A stretch of DNA of 64,000 nucleotides from Thiemannella venezuelensis (GCF_014203605.1 NZ_JACHJJ010000008.1:186001-250000), one strand, 5' to 3'. Positions 47,336 through 56,643 are shown, counted from the first letter of the stretch. A program made the numbers and translations. Notes: generated from the sequence alone by a model not told the origin.

Positions 47336-47975
47336 CGGGTGACCTCAGGGGTTGGGGCGGATCCCGGCCGGGTGGGACGCGCAGGAGGAAGGCGCGGCGG
47401 GCGGCCGTGCCGGAACAACCCGCCGGCCGGCGGGCGGAAGTCTGGACGGGGACCGGGGCCCGGAAGGGGCCCGGATCATCGGCGACGGCGGGAGGACCCG
47501 GGTCACCGGCGACGGCGGGCAGCGGCCCGGATCGCCGGATCAGGGGGTCACGGCGGACAGGATGCGGCAGGCGGGAACGGCATGCTCGCGTCCTTCTCCT
47601 CACGTCGTGGCCTGCGCGGATGCGTCCTCGCATCCCGCCTCGGAAGTCTGGGCGTCGCCCGTAGTCACAACGGATGGACCCGTACGGAACTTCCCGGTCG
47701 GCCATGACTTTACAGGGCCCCGGCGGCCCGGCTCCGGAGGGTCCCTCCCGCCGCCCCTTCACCGGCCCCTTCACCGGCCCGCCGCGCCGCCTCACCGTCC
47801 TCGGCCTCCTCACCGGGGTCCTCCAGCGGGGCCGACCAGCGCCGTGCGGGACCGGAAGCCGCCGCGATCGCCCTGAAATAACCGCGGCGCCCCCGCTGTT
47901 GCACCGCGTGCACCGGGGCGGCGGCCCCGCGGTCGCGCCGCATGCTCCTCTTCCGTCGCGAAAGGCTCGCTCCCC
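47336..47975. other. 640-bp intergenic region with leader repeats and possible micro-ORF
   Basis: Divergent promoter region of the SulP and monooxygenase genes. No large gene supported. Two copies of a 23-base unit (CCCGGRTCAYCGGCGACGG core) lie at 47470 and 47497, 27 bases apart, with a third partial at 47526. CCCCTTCACCGG is duplicated at 47754-47777. On the minus strand an 11-codon frame (47583 to 47548, MPFPPAASCPP) has GGAGAAGG eight bases before its ATG and could be a leader peptide ahead of the transporter. Confidence 0.5.
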
Positions 47976-48965
47976 ATGGCTCTCCCGCTCTCCATCCTCG
48001 ATCTGGCGTACATCGGCGAGGGCGAGACCGCGGGCGAGAGCCTGAGCGCGAGCGTGGCCATGGCGCAGCGCGCCGAGGAGCTGGGCTACCGGCGGATCTG
48101 GTACGCCGAGCACCACAACATGCCCACCATCGCCTCCTCGGCGACCAGCGTGCTCATCGCGCACGTCGCCGCGCACACCCGGACGATCCGCCTCGGAGCA
48201 GGCGGGATCATGCTCCCCAACCACTCCCCGCTGACCATCGCCGAGCAGTTCGGGACCCTGGAGACGCTGCACCCGGGCCGGATCGACCTGGGCCTCGGCC
48301 GGGCGCCGGGCAGCGACCAGCAGACCATGCGGGCCCTGCGCCGCACCCCGGCGTCCGCGGACGACTTCCCGCAGGACGTCCTGGAGCTTCAGGGATACCT
48401 GACGGGAGAGTCCCGGATCCCGGGCGTCGACGCGACGCCGGGCAAGGGCACGGACGTGCCGCTGTACATCCTCGGCTCCTCGCTGTTCGGGGCCAGGCTC
48501 GCCGCCGCGCTCGGCCTGCCGTACGCTTTCGCCTCCCACTTCGCCCCGGACGCGCTCCAGGAGGCCGTCGCCGTCTACCGGCGCGAGTTCAGGCCGTCCG
48601 CACAGCTCGCGGAGCCGTACGTCATCGCCGGGGTCAACGTCATCGCGGCCGACACCGCGCAGGAGGCGCAGGCGCAGTTCCTGACCGCCAAGCGCAGGCG
48701 GGTGGGCCTGTTCCTCGGCCGGGACCGGACGTTCACGCCGGAGGAGGCCGACCTGATCCTCGCCTCCCCGGCCGGGCAGCAGATCCTGAAGATGTCCACG
48801 TACTCCGCCGTCGGCACCCCGGACGAGGTGGAGGACTACCTCGTCCGGTTCGCCGGGCACGCCCAGGCCGACGAGCTGATCGTCGTCTCCGCGGCCCCGG
48901 ACCGGAAGGCCTGGCTCCGCTCCATCGAACTGCTGGCGGAGGCCCACGGCCTGGTTCCCGCCTGA
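47976..48965 (+). CDS. LLM class flavin-dependent oxidoreductase (luciferase-like)
   Basis: 329 residues. Bacterial luciferase-like TIM barrel: [18 protein letters not shown] start, [63 protein letters not shown] and [10 protein letters not shown]. These are typical of the MsnO8/LLM group using FMN or F420. Substrate unknown. ATG 47976 is the family start; AAAGG lies ten bases upstream. Confidence 0.93.
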   Translation: MALPLSILDLAYIGEGETAGESLSASVAMAQRAEELGYRRIWYAEHHNMPTIASSATSVLIAHVAAHTRTIRLGAGGIMLPNHSPLTIAEQFGTLETLHPGRIDLGLGRAPGSDQQTMRALRRTPASADDFPQDVLELQGYLTGESRIPGVDATPGKGTDVPLYILGSSLFGARLAAALGLPYAFASHFAPDALQEAVAVYRREFRPSAQLAEPYVIAGVNVIAADTAQEAQAQFLTAKRRRVGLFLGRDRTFTPEEADLILASPAGQQILKMSTYSAVGTPDEVEDYLVRFAGHAQADELIVVSAAPDRKAWLRSIELLAEAHGLVPA

Positions 48966-49130
48966 TCCCGGCACCCGGCGGTCCCGACGGCGCGGGCGGT
49001 TCCCCGCACCGGATCAGTCGTCTTCAGATGTGATTGCGGCTCATGGAGGGCTCCGGGTGCTCTTCCAGCGGTACGGCGGGGCGCCGGGGGTGATCGCGGG
49101 CGGAGGTGACCCGTCCGGCCCCGCAGCCCG

Positions 49131-49871
49131 CTATGCGGGTTCGCGAACCGGATAGCGGGTGTGCTCCCCGGCCATCCACTCCCTGTCCAGCTCCCGGCCC
49201 GTCACCCGGCCGACGAGCGCCAGGAGCGAGGTGCGGCACTCCGCCCCCGCCGGGTCGTAGCCGTTGTGCGCGAGCTCGACGAAATCCCACCACTCCTCGG
49301 GGATGTCGGCGTCGCAGTAGTCCTCTCCGGTCTCCTCGCGGGCCTCCTCCCACGCGTAGTACTCCAGCAGGCCCGGCGGCAGCTCAGGATCGTCCTCCCA
49401 GGCGGACTCCCTCATGTCGAACCGCAGTCCCCGCATGTAGGGGTCGAGCGCATCGGGCGTGTCCCCCCACCGCTCTCCCGGATCACCGATCCCGAAGCCG
49501 GCGGCGCGGCGCCCGTTGACGGCGTAGTCCAGCTCACCCGGGCGGTTGAAGCTCCAGCTCACCGAGAACGCCCGCCCGCCGTACGAGAGCTCGGTCAGGG
49601 CCTCCGCACAGGTGTGGCCGCGGACCTGGACGATCTGGATCCAGTTCCCGGTGAGCTTCCCGGCCCAGATCACCGGCGGCCCCTCGCCGGCCGTCATCTC
49701 CTCCTGGAGGACGCTCCAGGAGCAGTCGGCGGAGTCGTCGACATCGGCCATGGTCACTCCCATCAGCCGGGCGGCCTCCCACGTCTCCAGGCCTTCCACC
49801 CATGCGGCCATGAACTCCTCGCCCATGCCGTACGACCCGGCGAGGTGCCACAGCCGCTCTGACGATCGCAT
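49131..49871 (-). CDS. DUF6461-like protein
   Basis: 246 residues from ATG 49871 with AAGGGGAG upstream. N-terminal LWHLAGSYGMGEEFMAAWVEGL, central GNWIQIVQVRGHTCAEALTELSYGGRAFSVSWSFN and YAVNGRRAAGF recall DUF6461, a family frequent in Streptomyces and relatives with unknown function, perhaps immunity-like. Rich in acidic residues and Trp; cytoplasmic. No partner toxin is visible nearby. Confidence 0.7.
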   Translation of the reverse strand: MRSSERLWHLAGSYGMGEEFMAAWVEGLETWEAARLMGVTMADVDDSADCSWSVLQEEMTAGEGPPVIWAGKLTGNWIQIVQVRGHTCAEALTELSYGGRAFSVSWSFNRPGELDYAVNGRRAAGFGIGDPGERWGDTPDALDPYMRGLRFDMRESAWEDDPELPPGLLEYYAWEEAREETGEDYCDADIPEEWWDFVELAHNGYDPAGAECRTSLLALVGRVTGRELDREWMAGEHTRYPVREPA

Positions 49872-50051
49872 GCTCTCCCCTTCAGCCGGTGAACGCCGGT
49901 CCTGGCCGCCGTTCACCGCATCCAAGCAGGCACCGGCGACACTTTCCCGGCCGGACCGCGCCCGGACCGTCACCGGGCGGCCCCGGAGCCCCGGACCGTC
50001 GGATCGCAGGTAGTGGCCGCAGCGGCGGCGGAGCCACCGCCGGTTCGCTCG

Positions 50052-50489
50052 CTAACCCGGCAGTTCGATGAAGGTGTACCAGGCCATGACCACCGTCCAC
50101 CCAATGGGGAGGACGAGAGCGGACAGGAGTGTGCGGACGGCCACCGCCTCCGCCTCGCCCTCGATCCACGCCCTCGTGGGCTCCTCCGGCAGGTAGCACA
50201 CGTTCACCGCCGAGCCGGGTTCCCTGCGCCCGCGCATGACGTGCTCCGAGCGGGTCTCGATCTTCTCCCCGGCCGGGGTCGTGAACTCCAGCACGGCATA
50301 GGTGCGCGCCTGCCCCTTGGACCCTTTCCAGGTGTCCAGGGAGAGCACCGACCCGCGCGTCCTCCGCGACGCCGCCATGGCCCGCCGCGTTCTCAACGAG
50401 GCCTTGAGCCCCCAGTACATGATCAGAGCCGGCGCGGTCTCGAGGAGCAGGAATGGCCACAACATGCGGCCGACGATAGGGACGGCCAC
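50052..50489 (-). CDS. DUF3592-like small membrane protein
   Basis: 145 residues from GTG 50489 (AGGTGG six bases upstream) or ATG 50465. Two transmembrane helices (about 10-28 and 120-140) enclose a beta-rich loop with RGSVLSLDTWKGSKG, TYAVLEFTTPAGEKIETRSEH and GSAVNVCYLPEEPTRAWIEGE, the layout of DUF3592 proteins. Function unknown. Confidence 0.7.
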   Translation of the reverse strand: MAVPIVGRMLWPFLLLETAPALIMYWGLKASLRTRRAMAASRRTRGSVLSLDTWKGSKGQARTYAVLEFTTPAGEKIETRSEHVMRGRREPGSAVNVCYLPEEPTRAWIEGEAEAVAVRTLLSALVLPIGWTVVMAWYTFIELPG

Positions 50490-50574
50490 TTGCGACCCAC
50501 CTGGAAATCAGTTTGAGGCACCCCGACGGCGTCCGCGTCAGGACGCCCGCCCTGACCGTCGCGTGGTCACCGCA

Positions 50575-50910
50575 CTAACCGGAGAACCTCTCCGCGATGT
50601 CCCGTGCCCATCGCGCGGCCTCGGCCGCCTGGTCGCCGGTGAAGGGCGCGCCGGGCATCCGGCCCAGGCGCTCCACCTGGTCGGCGAAGCGCAGGTGCTC
50701 CCGGCGGGCGTGCTCCCGGCAGGCGAGGCAGGTCACGCTCTCCGGGCGGGGAGAGGTCATCGCATAGGGCACCCGGAGCCCGCAACCGGTGGTGACGACG
50801 CCCGGCGCGTCGGGCGCGCGGCCCAGCATCGACACGATCAGGTTGCGGTAGGCGGCACCGGCCCGCATCACCTGCTGCTCGACGTGGATGTGCGGATCGG
50901 TCTCGCTCAT
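50575..50910 (-). CDS. Small conserved-type protein with Cys motif
   Basis: 111 residues. Middle segment TGCGLRVPYAMTSPRPESVTCLACREHA carries three Cys (C-G and C-x2-C) and could bind zinc or be a short ribbon; both ends are helical (HIHVEQQVMRAGAAYRNL and AEAARWARDIAERF). Similar CGxR...VTCxxC proteins are seen in actinobacteria, often scattered and uncharacterised. GGAGG lies 11 bases before ATG 50910. Confidence 0.62.
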   Translation of the reverse strand: MSETDPHIHVEQQVMRAGAAYRNLIVSMLGRAPDAPGVVTTGCGLRVPYAMTSPRPESVTCLACREHARREHLRFADQVERLGRMPGAPFTGDQAAEAARWARDIAERFSG

Positions 50911-51101
50911 CTGCGTCCGCGCCTCCGTCCGAGCCGTCCCGGAATCAGACTAATGCGTCGGCCACTCAGGCCGCCCGTGGCGGGCACCGGCGTCACCGGC
51001 GCCCGCGCAGGCCGATCCGCCGGTTCGTTTCCCCCCGGAGGCGGAGGGCCTGTCCCGGAGGTTCGGGGCGCCTCGACCCGGCGTCGACGGTACGTGTCCG
51101 G

Positions 51102-51866
51102 TCATCTGCCGTGAGGGTCGAGCGCGTTGAGTGTCTCGACGACCTGATCGTAGTCACCGCGCGCCTCGCCGTAACGCAGGAACTTCACGCGCTCCACCTG
51201 GATCTCCTTCGCGTCGGGCTGCGTCCGGAGCAGCACGACGACCTCCGCCACGAAATCTTCGAGCGGCATCGCGAACTCGCTGTCCTCCTGGCCGGGCAGC
51301 AGCGAGGTGCGGACGGACGGCGGCTCGAGTTCCACGATCTTCACGGTCGTCTCGGCGAGCTGCAGCCGGATCGACTCGCTGAGCATGTGGATCGCGGCCT
51401 TCGACGCGTTGTAGCTCGGCGTGACCTTGAGTGGCGCGAACGCCAGACCCGAGGAGACGGTGACGATGGTCGCGTCCGGCTGCTCCTGCAGGTGCTCGAC
51501 GAACGCGGCGATGAGGCGGATCGGGCCGAGCAGGTTGGTCGTGATGACCGACTCGGCCGAGGCCAGGAACGATTCGGGCCTGCGCCAGTCCTCGATGTGC
51601 ATGACGCCGGCCATCGTGACCAGGACGTTGAGGTCCGGGTGCCTGGCCAGCACCTCCTTCGCGGCGGAGGCGATGCTCCCGGGATCGGTCGTGTCGATCT
51701 GCACGGTGTCGATGCCGGGGTGCTCCGCGGCGATCCGTTCGAGCAGGTCGGCGCGGCGGCCGCCGACGATGACCGTGTTCCCCTCGGCGTGCAGCTCGAC
51801 TGCGAGGGCGAGGCCGATGCCGCTCGTGGAGCCCGGGATGAAGATGGTGTTTCCTGAGATCTGCAT
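51102..51866 (-). CDS. SDR family oxidoreductase (DltE-like)
   Basis: 254 residues from ATG 51866 (MQISGNTIFIPGSTSGIG). Classical short-chain dehydrogenase: cofactor loop GSTSGIG near 12-18, NVLVTMAGVMHIEDW, Ser in VSSGLAFAPL, and Y-x3-K as YNASK. Likely NADP(H)-dependent; substrate unknown. It is divergent from an XRE regulator with a 111-base gap holding a perfect palindrome, so it is very probably repressed by that neighbour. Confidence 0.94.
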   Translation of the reverse strand: MQISGNTIFIPGSTSGIGLALAVELHAEGNTVIVGGRRADLLERIAAEHPGIDTVQIDTTDPGSIASAAKEVLARHPDLNVLVTMAGVMHIEDWRRPESFLASAESVITTNLLGPIRLIAAFVEHLQEQPDATIVTVSSGLAFAPLKVTPSYNASKAAIHMLSESIRLQLAETTVKIVELEPPSVRTSLLPGQEDSEFAMPLEDFVAEVVVLLRTQPDAKEIQVERVKFLRYGEARGDYDQVVETLNALDPHGR

Positions 51867-51913
51867 GCGTCCACTCTGGGCCGCCGGCCGCGGCGGGTGC
51901 AGAGAGCGCCTAT

Positions 51914-51934
51914 CCAGGGATCGGCGATCCCTGG
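51914..51934. promoter_or_regulatory. Operator between SDR and XRE genes
   Basis: CCAGGGATCG, a single G, CGATCCCTGG: perfect 10-bp arms. It lies 48 bases before the SDR start and 44 bases before the regulator start, so one bound dimer could control both promoters. Confidence 0.8.
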
Positions 51935-51977
51935 TTCGCGGTGATCGGTCCCCGGACACGGGGCGGATACTGAACCC

Positions 51978-52832
51978 ATGGATCGCAGAGCACTCGCCGA
52001 CTTCCTGCGCCGCCGCCGCGAGGCGCTGCGCCCGGAGGACGTCGGTCTCCCCGCGGGCGCGCGCCGCCGGGCCCCGGGCCTGCGGCGCGAGGAGGTGGCG
52101 GCCCTCGCCGCGATGTCGACCGACTACTACACGCGGCTCGAGCAGCAGCGCGGCCCGCGGCCCAGTGAGCAGATGCTCGCCTCGCTCGCCCGCGCGCTCC
52201 GGCTGACGGGCGACGAGCGCGGCTACCTGTTCCAGGTGGCAGGGCACAACCCCCCGGCGCCGGCGACGGCCGCGACGCACGTCGCCCCCGCACTGCTGCG
52301 GGTGCTCGACCGCCTCGACGACACCCCCGCGCTCATCCTGTCCAACCTGGGCGAGACGCTGGTGCAGAACCGGCTGGCGGACTCCCTGTTCGGCGACCAG
52401 TCCGGCTACACGGGTCTCGCCCGCAGCAGCATCTACCGCTGGTTCACCGACCCCTCCGAGCGGCTGCGCTACCCCGAGGACGACCGCGGCAGGCAGAGCC
52501 GCGCCCAGGTCGCGAACCTGCGCGCCGCCTATGGATCGATGGGCTCCCAGTCCCGGGCCGGCGAGCTCGTCCGGGCGCTGCGGAAGGCGAGCGCGGAATT
52601 CGCCGAGCTGTGGGACCGGCACGAGGTCGCCAAGCGCTTCGAGGACCACAAGACGCTCGTCCATCCCGAACTCGGCCCCATAGAGCTGGACTGCCAGGCG
52701 CTGTTCACGGAGGACCAGTCTCAGGCGCTGCTCGTGCTCACCGCTCCCCCGCGCACCGAGGGCCACGAGAAGCTGCAACTGCTCGCCGTTCTGGGACAGG
52801 AGCGCTTCGCTCCGTCCCGGAGGGATCGTTGA
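51978..52832 (+). CDS. XRE-family regulator with MmyB-like ligand domain
   Basis: 284 residues. N-terminal helix-turn-helix (about 5-65: ADFLRRRREAL, RRAPGLRREEVAALAAMSTDYYTRLEQQRG) followed by an MmyB-like PAS-type domain (about 105-275: LDDTPALILSNLGETLVQN and LVRALRKASAEFAELWDRHEV). In actinobacteria these pair with divergent SDR or flavin reductase genes and bind the palindrome between; the ligand is often a fatty acid or electrophile. The gene ends directly at the broken end of an esterase fragment. Confidence 0.93.
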   Translation: MDRRALADFLRRRREALRPEDVGLPAGARRRAPGLRREEVAALAAMSTDYYTRLEQQRGPRPSEQMLASLARALRLTGDERGYLFQVAGHNPPAPATAATHVAPALLRVLDRLDDTPALILSNLGETLVQNRLADSLFGDQSGYTGLARSSIYRWFTDPSERLRYPEDDRGRQSRAQVANLRAAYGSMGSQSRAGELVRALRKASAEFAELWDRHEVAKRFEDHKTLVHPELGPIELDCQALFTEDQSQALLVLTAPPRTEGHEKLQLLAVLGQERFAPSRRDR

Positions 52833-53483
52833 CCCCCCGCCCTCTGCGGGTTCGAAGAGCCCGGCGGCGCGCGGCGTGGCGAGCAGCGCGGCAACCGATC
52901 CGCCGCCCGCCGACTGCCCGAAAACGGTGACCCGGCCCGGGTCGCCGCCGAACATCCGGATGTTGTCCCGCACCCACTGCAGGGCCGCGACCTGGTCGAG
53001 CAGCCCCCGGTTGGCCGGGGCACCGCCGATCTGCGCAAAACCCTCGACACCGAGCCGGTAGTTGAGGGTCGCAACGACGATCCCGCTCCCGGCCAGGTGC
53101 CCGGCGTCGTATTCCGGGAGGCCGGAGTTCCCCATGGCGTAACCGCCGCCGGGAATCCACACCATCACCGGGAGGGCCGCCGCCGGATCCGGTTCCGGCG
53201 TCCAGACGTTGATCGTCAACCAGTCGTCGCCGGAGGTGTCCTGGGACACCCCGAGCACGCCGGACTGCGGGGGCGGCGGGCCGTACGCGACCGCCGGGCG
53301 CACACCGTCCCAGCCGCGCACCGGCTGCGGCGCGGCGAAGCGGAGGGCGCCGACCGGCGGCTCGGCGAACGGGACGCCGCGGAAGACAGCCAGGCCCGCC
53401 TCCCTGCCACCGCGGAGGACGCCGGCCGCCGTGCGGACCTCCGGCGCGGGCTCGGACGGCTTGCCGGACGCGGTGACGACCAT
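52833..53483 (-). pseudogene. Carboxylesterase type B, 3'-truncated
   Basis: About 217 codons from ATG 53483 (GGAGA nine bases upstream) match the first half of a carboxylesterase/para-nitrobenzyl esterase: VFRGVPFAEPPVGALRF, oxyanion GGGYAMGN, DQVAALQWVRDNI, and the nucleophile GQSAGGGSVAALL. Homology stops at AAGLFEPAEGG, next to the stop of the XRE gene. The catalytic Glu and His, normally 100-250 residues later, are gone. The frame remains open through antisense XRE sequence, so it would not make a sound enzyme. Confidence 0.8.
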
Positions 53484-53622
53484 TTCGCGGTCTCCTCTCG
53501 GCTCCTGCACGGCCGAGCATCCCAGCGCCCGCCAGCTGCGGGCAAACCATTTAGGAGACGTCCCGCATGAGCGCGGGAACCCTCATTGATGTGATCCCAA
53601 GCGCTTTCCGGAAACAATCTCC

Positions 53623-53940
53623 GTGCCGGACTCCTCTCTCGGAGATCAGGCCTCGCCTGGAAATCCGTCCCGGATTCTCCCCCTGCGGAATGCGACCTTC
53701 GGAGCCTTCCACCTCACCGGCAAAGACGCCTACGACAAGGCCATCGACGGCCCGTCCGAGCTCGTCGGCCCTCCCCACCTGGAGGTGGTACGCATGGTCG
53801 AGCAGGACGACGTCGTCATGGCGGAACTCACCGGGACGGTGAAGCGGGCCGCGGGCGGCGGGATGCGCATGTCCAGGGCGGAGGTGTTCGTCATGCGCGA
53901 CGGCAAGATCTCCGAACGCCGCGCCGGGTCGTCGGACTGA
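53623..53940 (+). pseudogene. SnoaL-like (NTF2 fold) fragment
   Basis: Up to 105 codons; the last 70 (FHLTGKDAYDKAIDGPSELVG onwards, LEVVRMVEQDDVVMAELTG, RAEVFVMRDGKISERR) match the C-terminal half of SnoaL-like proteins. The N-terminal helices and strand are missing, and the first 30 residues have no similarity. Probably a remnant next to the esterase fragment and tRNA-Thr. Confidence 0.6.
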
Positions 53941-53977
53941 AGGAGGACGACCACCGCTGACCGGTGCACAGGACCGG

Positions 53978-54012
53978 AAAAGGCCCTCCGGGATCATCCC
54001 GGAGGGCCTTTT
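53978..54012 (-). terminator. Rho-independent terminator of tRNA-Thr
   Basis: Perfect 16-bp stem (53978-53993 with 53997-54012), TCA loop, AAAA on one side and TTTT on the other, so it works in both directions. It lies ten bases past the tRNA 3' end on the minus strand. Confidence 0.93.
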
Positions 54013-54021
54013 CACCTGCGG

Positions 54022-54095
54022 AGCCGCCTTGGGGAATCGAACCCCAGACCCCTTCATTACGAGTGAAGTGCTCTGGCCGACTGAGCTAAGGCGGC
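54022..54095 (-). tRNA. tRNA-Thr (anticodon CGT)
   Basis: Read on the minus strand: acceptor GCCGCCT pairs with AGGCGGC, D arm AGCTCAGTCGGCCAGAGC, anticodon loop CTCGTAA in stem CTTCA/TGAAG, T arm with GGTTCGATTCC. Anticodon CGT reads ACG (Thr). CCA is not encoded. 74 nt. Confidence 0.97.
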
Positions 54096-54162
54096 GTGCC
54101 ACGCATGGATCGCATGACTGGTAGGAGTCTACAGGGTCCGGAGTGATGTTCGCGCCCCGGTA

Positions 54163-55632
54163 TCACTCGATCTCGGGACACCGGGTCCCGTCCTCCGGGA
54201 CGGCGAGAGTGATCAGGTACGTGTCCACCAGGCGGTCCACGCAGTCCGAGCCGGTCAGGTACGCGGTGTGCCCGTCGCCCTCGAACCCCACCAGAACCCC
54301 CGACGAGAGCCGGCCCGCCAGCGCCTCGGACCATTCGTACGGCGTGGCGGGATCGCGGGTCGTGCCGACGACCATGATGGGCGGTGCCCCGGGGGCGTCG
54401 AACTTCTGCCCGGAAGCCTCGCCTTCCACCGGCCAGTACGCGCACGGCAGCGACCCCCACACGACGAAGGGCCCGAACAGCGGCGCCGTCCCGGCGGATT
54501 CGCGGGCCGCCTCCGCGTAGGCCCGGGAGTCGCCGGGGAAGACGGCGTCGGCGCAGGTGACGGCCAGGCCGGCCTCGGTCTGGTTGGCGTAGGTGCCGTC
54601 CTCGCGGCGGTCGAGGAGGATGTCGGCCAGGCGGAGAAGGGTCGTCCCGTCACCCTCCAGCGCCTCGGCCAGCGCCGACCGGAGGACCGGCCAGCTCTCC
54701 CGGTCGTAGAGAGGGGTGACGATGCCCAAGGTCGTCCAGGCCTCGCCGATCGAGCGGCCGTCGCCGAGCGCGTTCTTCAGGGGCTCGCGGTCGGCTCGCC
54801 GGAGCAGCGCCGCGACCTCCTTCCTGGCGGAGGCCGCCGAGCCCCCGAAGGGGCAGTCCTCGGCCTTCACGCAGTCGGCGAGGAACGCGTCCAGCGCCGT
54901 CTCGAAGCCCCGTGCCTGGGCCGCCGACATCTCCAGCGGGGGGAGCGAGGGGTCCACGGCGCCGTCCAGGACGAGGGCGCGGACGCGGCCGGGGAACAGG
55001 TCGGCGTAGGCCGCACCGAGCTGCGTGCCGTACGACTTGCCGAGGTAGGTGAGGCGGTCGTCGCCGAGGGCGGCGCGCAGCAGGTCCATGTCGCGGGCGG
55101 CGTCGGCGGTGCCGACGTGCGGCAGCAACCTGCCCGAGCGGGCCTGGCACCCGGCGGCGAAACGCCGCGCGCCCTCCTCCAGCGCGGTGGCCTCGCCGGG
55201 CGAGTCGGGCGAGCCGTCCAGGCCGACGAAGTCGTCCAGCGACTCCGGCGGCAGGCACCGGACCGGCTCGGAGCCGCCGACCCCGCGCGGGTCGAACCCG
55301 ACCACGTCGAACCGCTCCCGGACCGCCTCGCCGACCACGGAACGGGCGCTGCGGGCGTACTCCACCCCGGAGGCGCCGGGGCCGCCGGGGTTGACCAGGA
55401 GGGATCCGATCCGCTCGCCCGAGGCCGGGAGCCGGATCACGCTGATCCCGATCTTCTCTCCGTCCGCCTCGTCGTGGTCGAGGGGGACCGCGAGCTCCGC
55501 GCACTGGAACCCGTCGCCGCAGTCGGCCCAGTCGAGCCCGGAGGCGGTGCGGCCCGCCCCGGAGCACGCCGTCACGGACAGGGCCAGCGCGGTGGCGGCG
55601 GCCGTACGGAGGACATCTGACCAGGTCGGCAT
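54163..55632 (-). CDS. Exported alpha/beta hydrolase (tripeptidyl-aminopeptidase family lipoprotein)
   Basis: 489 residues from ATG 55632; TAGGAT seven bases upstream suggests a leaderless message. Lipobox SVTAC near 22. Fold and active site of SlpD/SlpE-type tripeptidyl aminopeptidases: oxyanion NPGGPGASG, nucleophile Ser in YLGKSYGTQLG, Asp in TTRDPATPYEW and His in GDGHTAYL, plus the family C-terminal domain. It should cleave peptides from outside the membrane. This hydrolase next to tRNA-Thr, ricT and holB is conserved in actinobacteria. Confidence 0.93.
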   Translation of the reverse strand: MPTWSDVLRTAAATALALSVTACSGAGRTASGLDWADCGDGFQCAELAVPLDHDEADGEKIGISVIRLPASGERIGSLLVNPGGPGASGVEYARSARSVVGEAVRERFDVVGFDPRGVGGSEPVRCLPPESLDDFVGLDGSPDSPGEATALEEGARRFAAGCQARSGRLLPHVGTADAARDMDLLRAALGDDRLTYLGKSYGTQLGAAYADLFPGRVRALVLDGAVDPSLPPLEMSAAQARGFETALDAFLADCVKAEDCPFGGSAASARKEVAALLRRADREPLKNALGDGRSIGEAWTTLGIVTPLYDRESWPVLRSALAEALEGDGTTLLRLADILLDRREDGTYANQTEAGLAVTCADAVFPGDSRAYAEAARESAGTAPLFGPFVVWGSLPCAYWPVEGEASGQKFDAPGAPPIMVVGTTRDPATPYEWSEALAGRLSSGVLVGFEGDGHTAYLTGSDCVDRLVDTYLITLAVPEDGTRCPEIE

Positions 55633-55733
55633 CTGTCGCATCCTACGCGCGGAACCCTGCGGGATCCGGTGACCACCCGTCTTTCCGGTACGGCGCCGCG
55701 GCCGGGCCGTTCCCGGTAGGCGTCCCGGGGACG

Positions 55734-56506
55734 TCAGGCCCGTGCCGGGGAGGCCTCCCTCAGGACTCCGTCCGGCGTGAGTTCGAGCACGGCGACCGTG
55801 TCGGCCGGGTCCACACCGTGTCTCACCTGCGACAGGCAGACCACGTCCGTGGACCCGATCCGCTCCCGGAAGGGCACGTGCATGTGCCCGCAGATGTGCA
55901 CCTGCGGCCTGAGGGTCTCGGTCAGCATGCGGATGCGGTCGCAGCCCACGGCCAGTTTGCCGTGGTGCCGGTAGGACAGTCCCGCGGGCCAGTCATGGGT
56001 GATCAGCAGGTCGACCGTCTTCCCGCGCGCCTGGGCGAGGACGCGGTCGACGTGCGGCTTGGTGAAGTAGCCGTACTCCTTCAGCCGCTCCGGCGTGACC
56101 GCGGGCGGCTCGTCGGGCTCGCTGAAGTACCGCGAGTAGATCCCGGACAGGAACGCGACCCGGAGCCCGGCGACCTCCGTCACGCCGGACCGCCCCAGGA
56201 AGTGGAACCCCGGCGCCCACTCGCCGGGGCCGTGCGCGTCGAGCGCCGGCCACGGCTCGTGGTTGCCGCCGATGAAGTGCACCGGCGCGCTCATGGCCTG
56301 CAGCCCGGCGGCGAACCGGGGGAAGTCGCCGACCTTGCGGTACTTGGCGGGGCCGCCCACGCCGAGGCTCTCGGCCTCGTCGCGGTTCGGCTCGGCTCGG
56401 CGTCCCCGACGCTGAAGACGGCGTCGACGGGACCCGCGTACTGCCGGATCATCGCGTCGGCCAGGGTGAAGTCGGCGTGGATGTCGCCGATGGCCGCGAA
56501 TCTCAT
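55734..56506 (-). pseudogene. Metallophosphoesterase with 5-bp duplication frameshift
   Basis: The start ATG 56506 gives MRFAAIGDIHADFTLADAMI and VFSVGDAEP in one frame; the rest (ESLGVGGPAKYRKVGDFPRF, GGNHEPW, LITHDWPAG, CGHMHVPFRE) continues in another. At 56388-56402 CGGCT occurs twice; removing one copy joins the halves cleanly as VGDAEPNRDEAESL. All five calcineurin-like metal motifs are intact once repaired. It is either a recent inactivation or an assembly error. Length when repaired is about 255 residues. Confidence 0.85.
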
Positions 56507-56643
56507 GCGCCGATGATGGCGAGCCCCGCTCTCCGCGGACAACCGGTTTTCCCCGTACGGCCCCGCCCGGCGGAAGACGACAGCGATCCGTCACGGGGCT
56601 CCGGCAAGCATCTACGGATCTATGAATCATCAATAATGGCGGG

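Noticed and set aside
45627-48974. Long minus-strand frame covering the SulP gene and the monooxygenase
   Set aside because: Another high-GC shadow. Arg/Gly/Pro-rich translation, with clear real genes in other frames on both strands.
42537-54095. Integrated mobile element or prophage at tRNA-Thr
   Set aside because: No integrase, transposase, replication gene or duplicated tRNA 3' end was seen, so only a decayed or gene-by-gene accessory region is supported.
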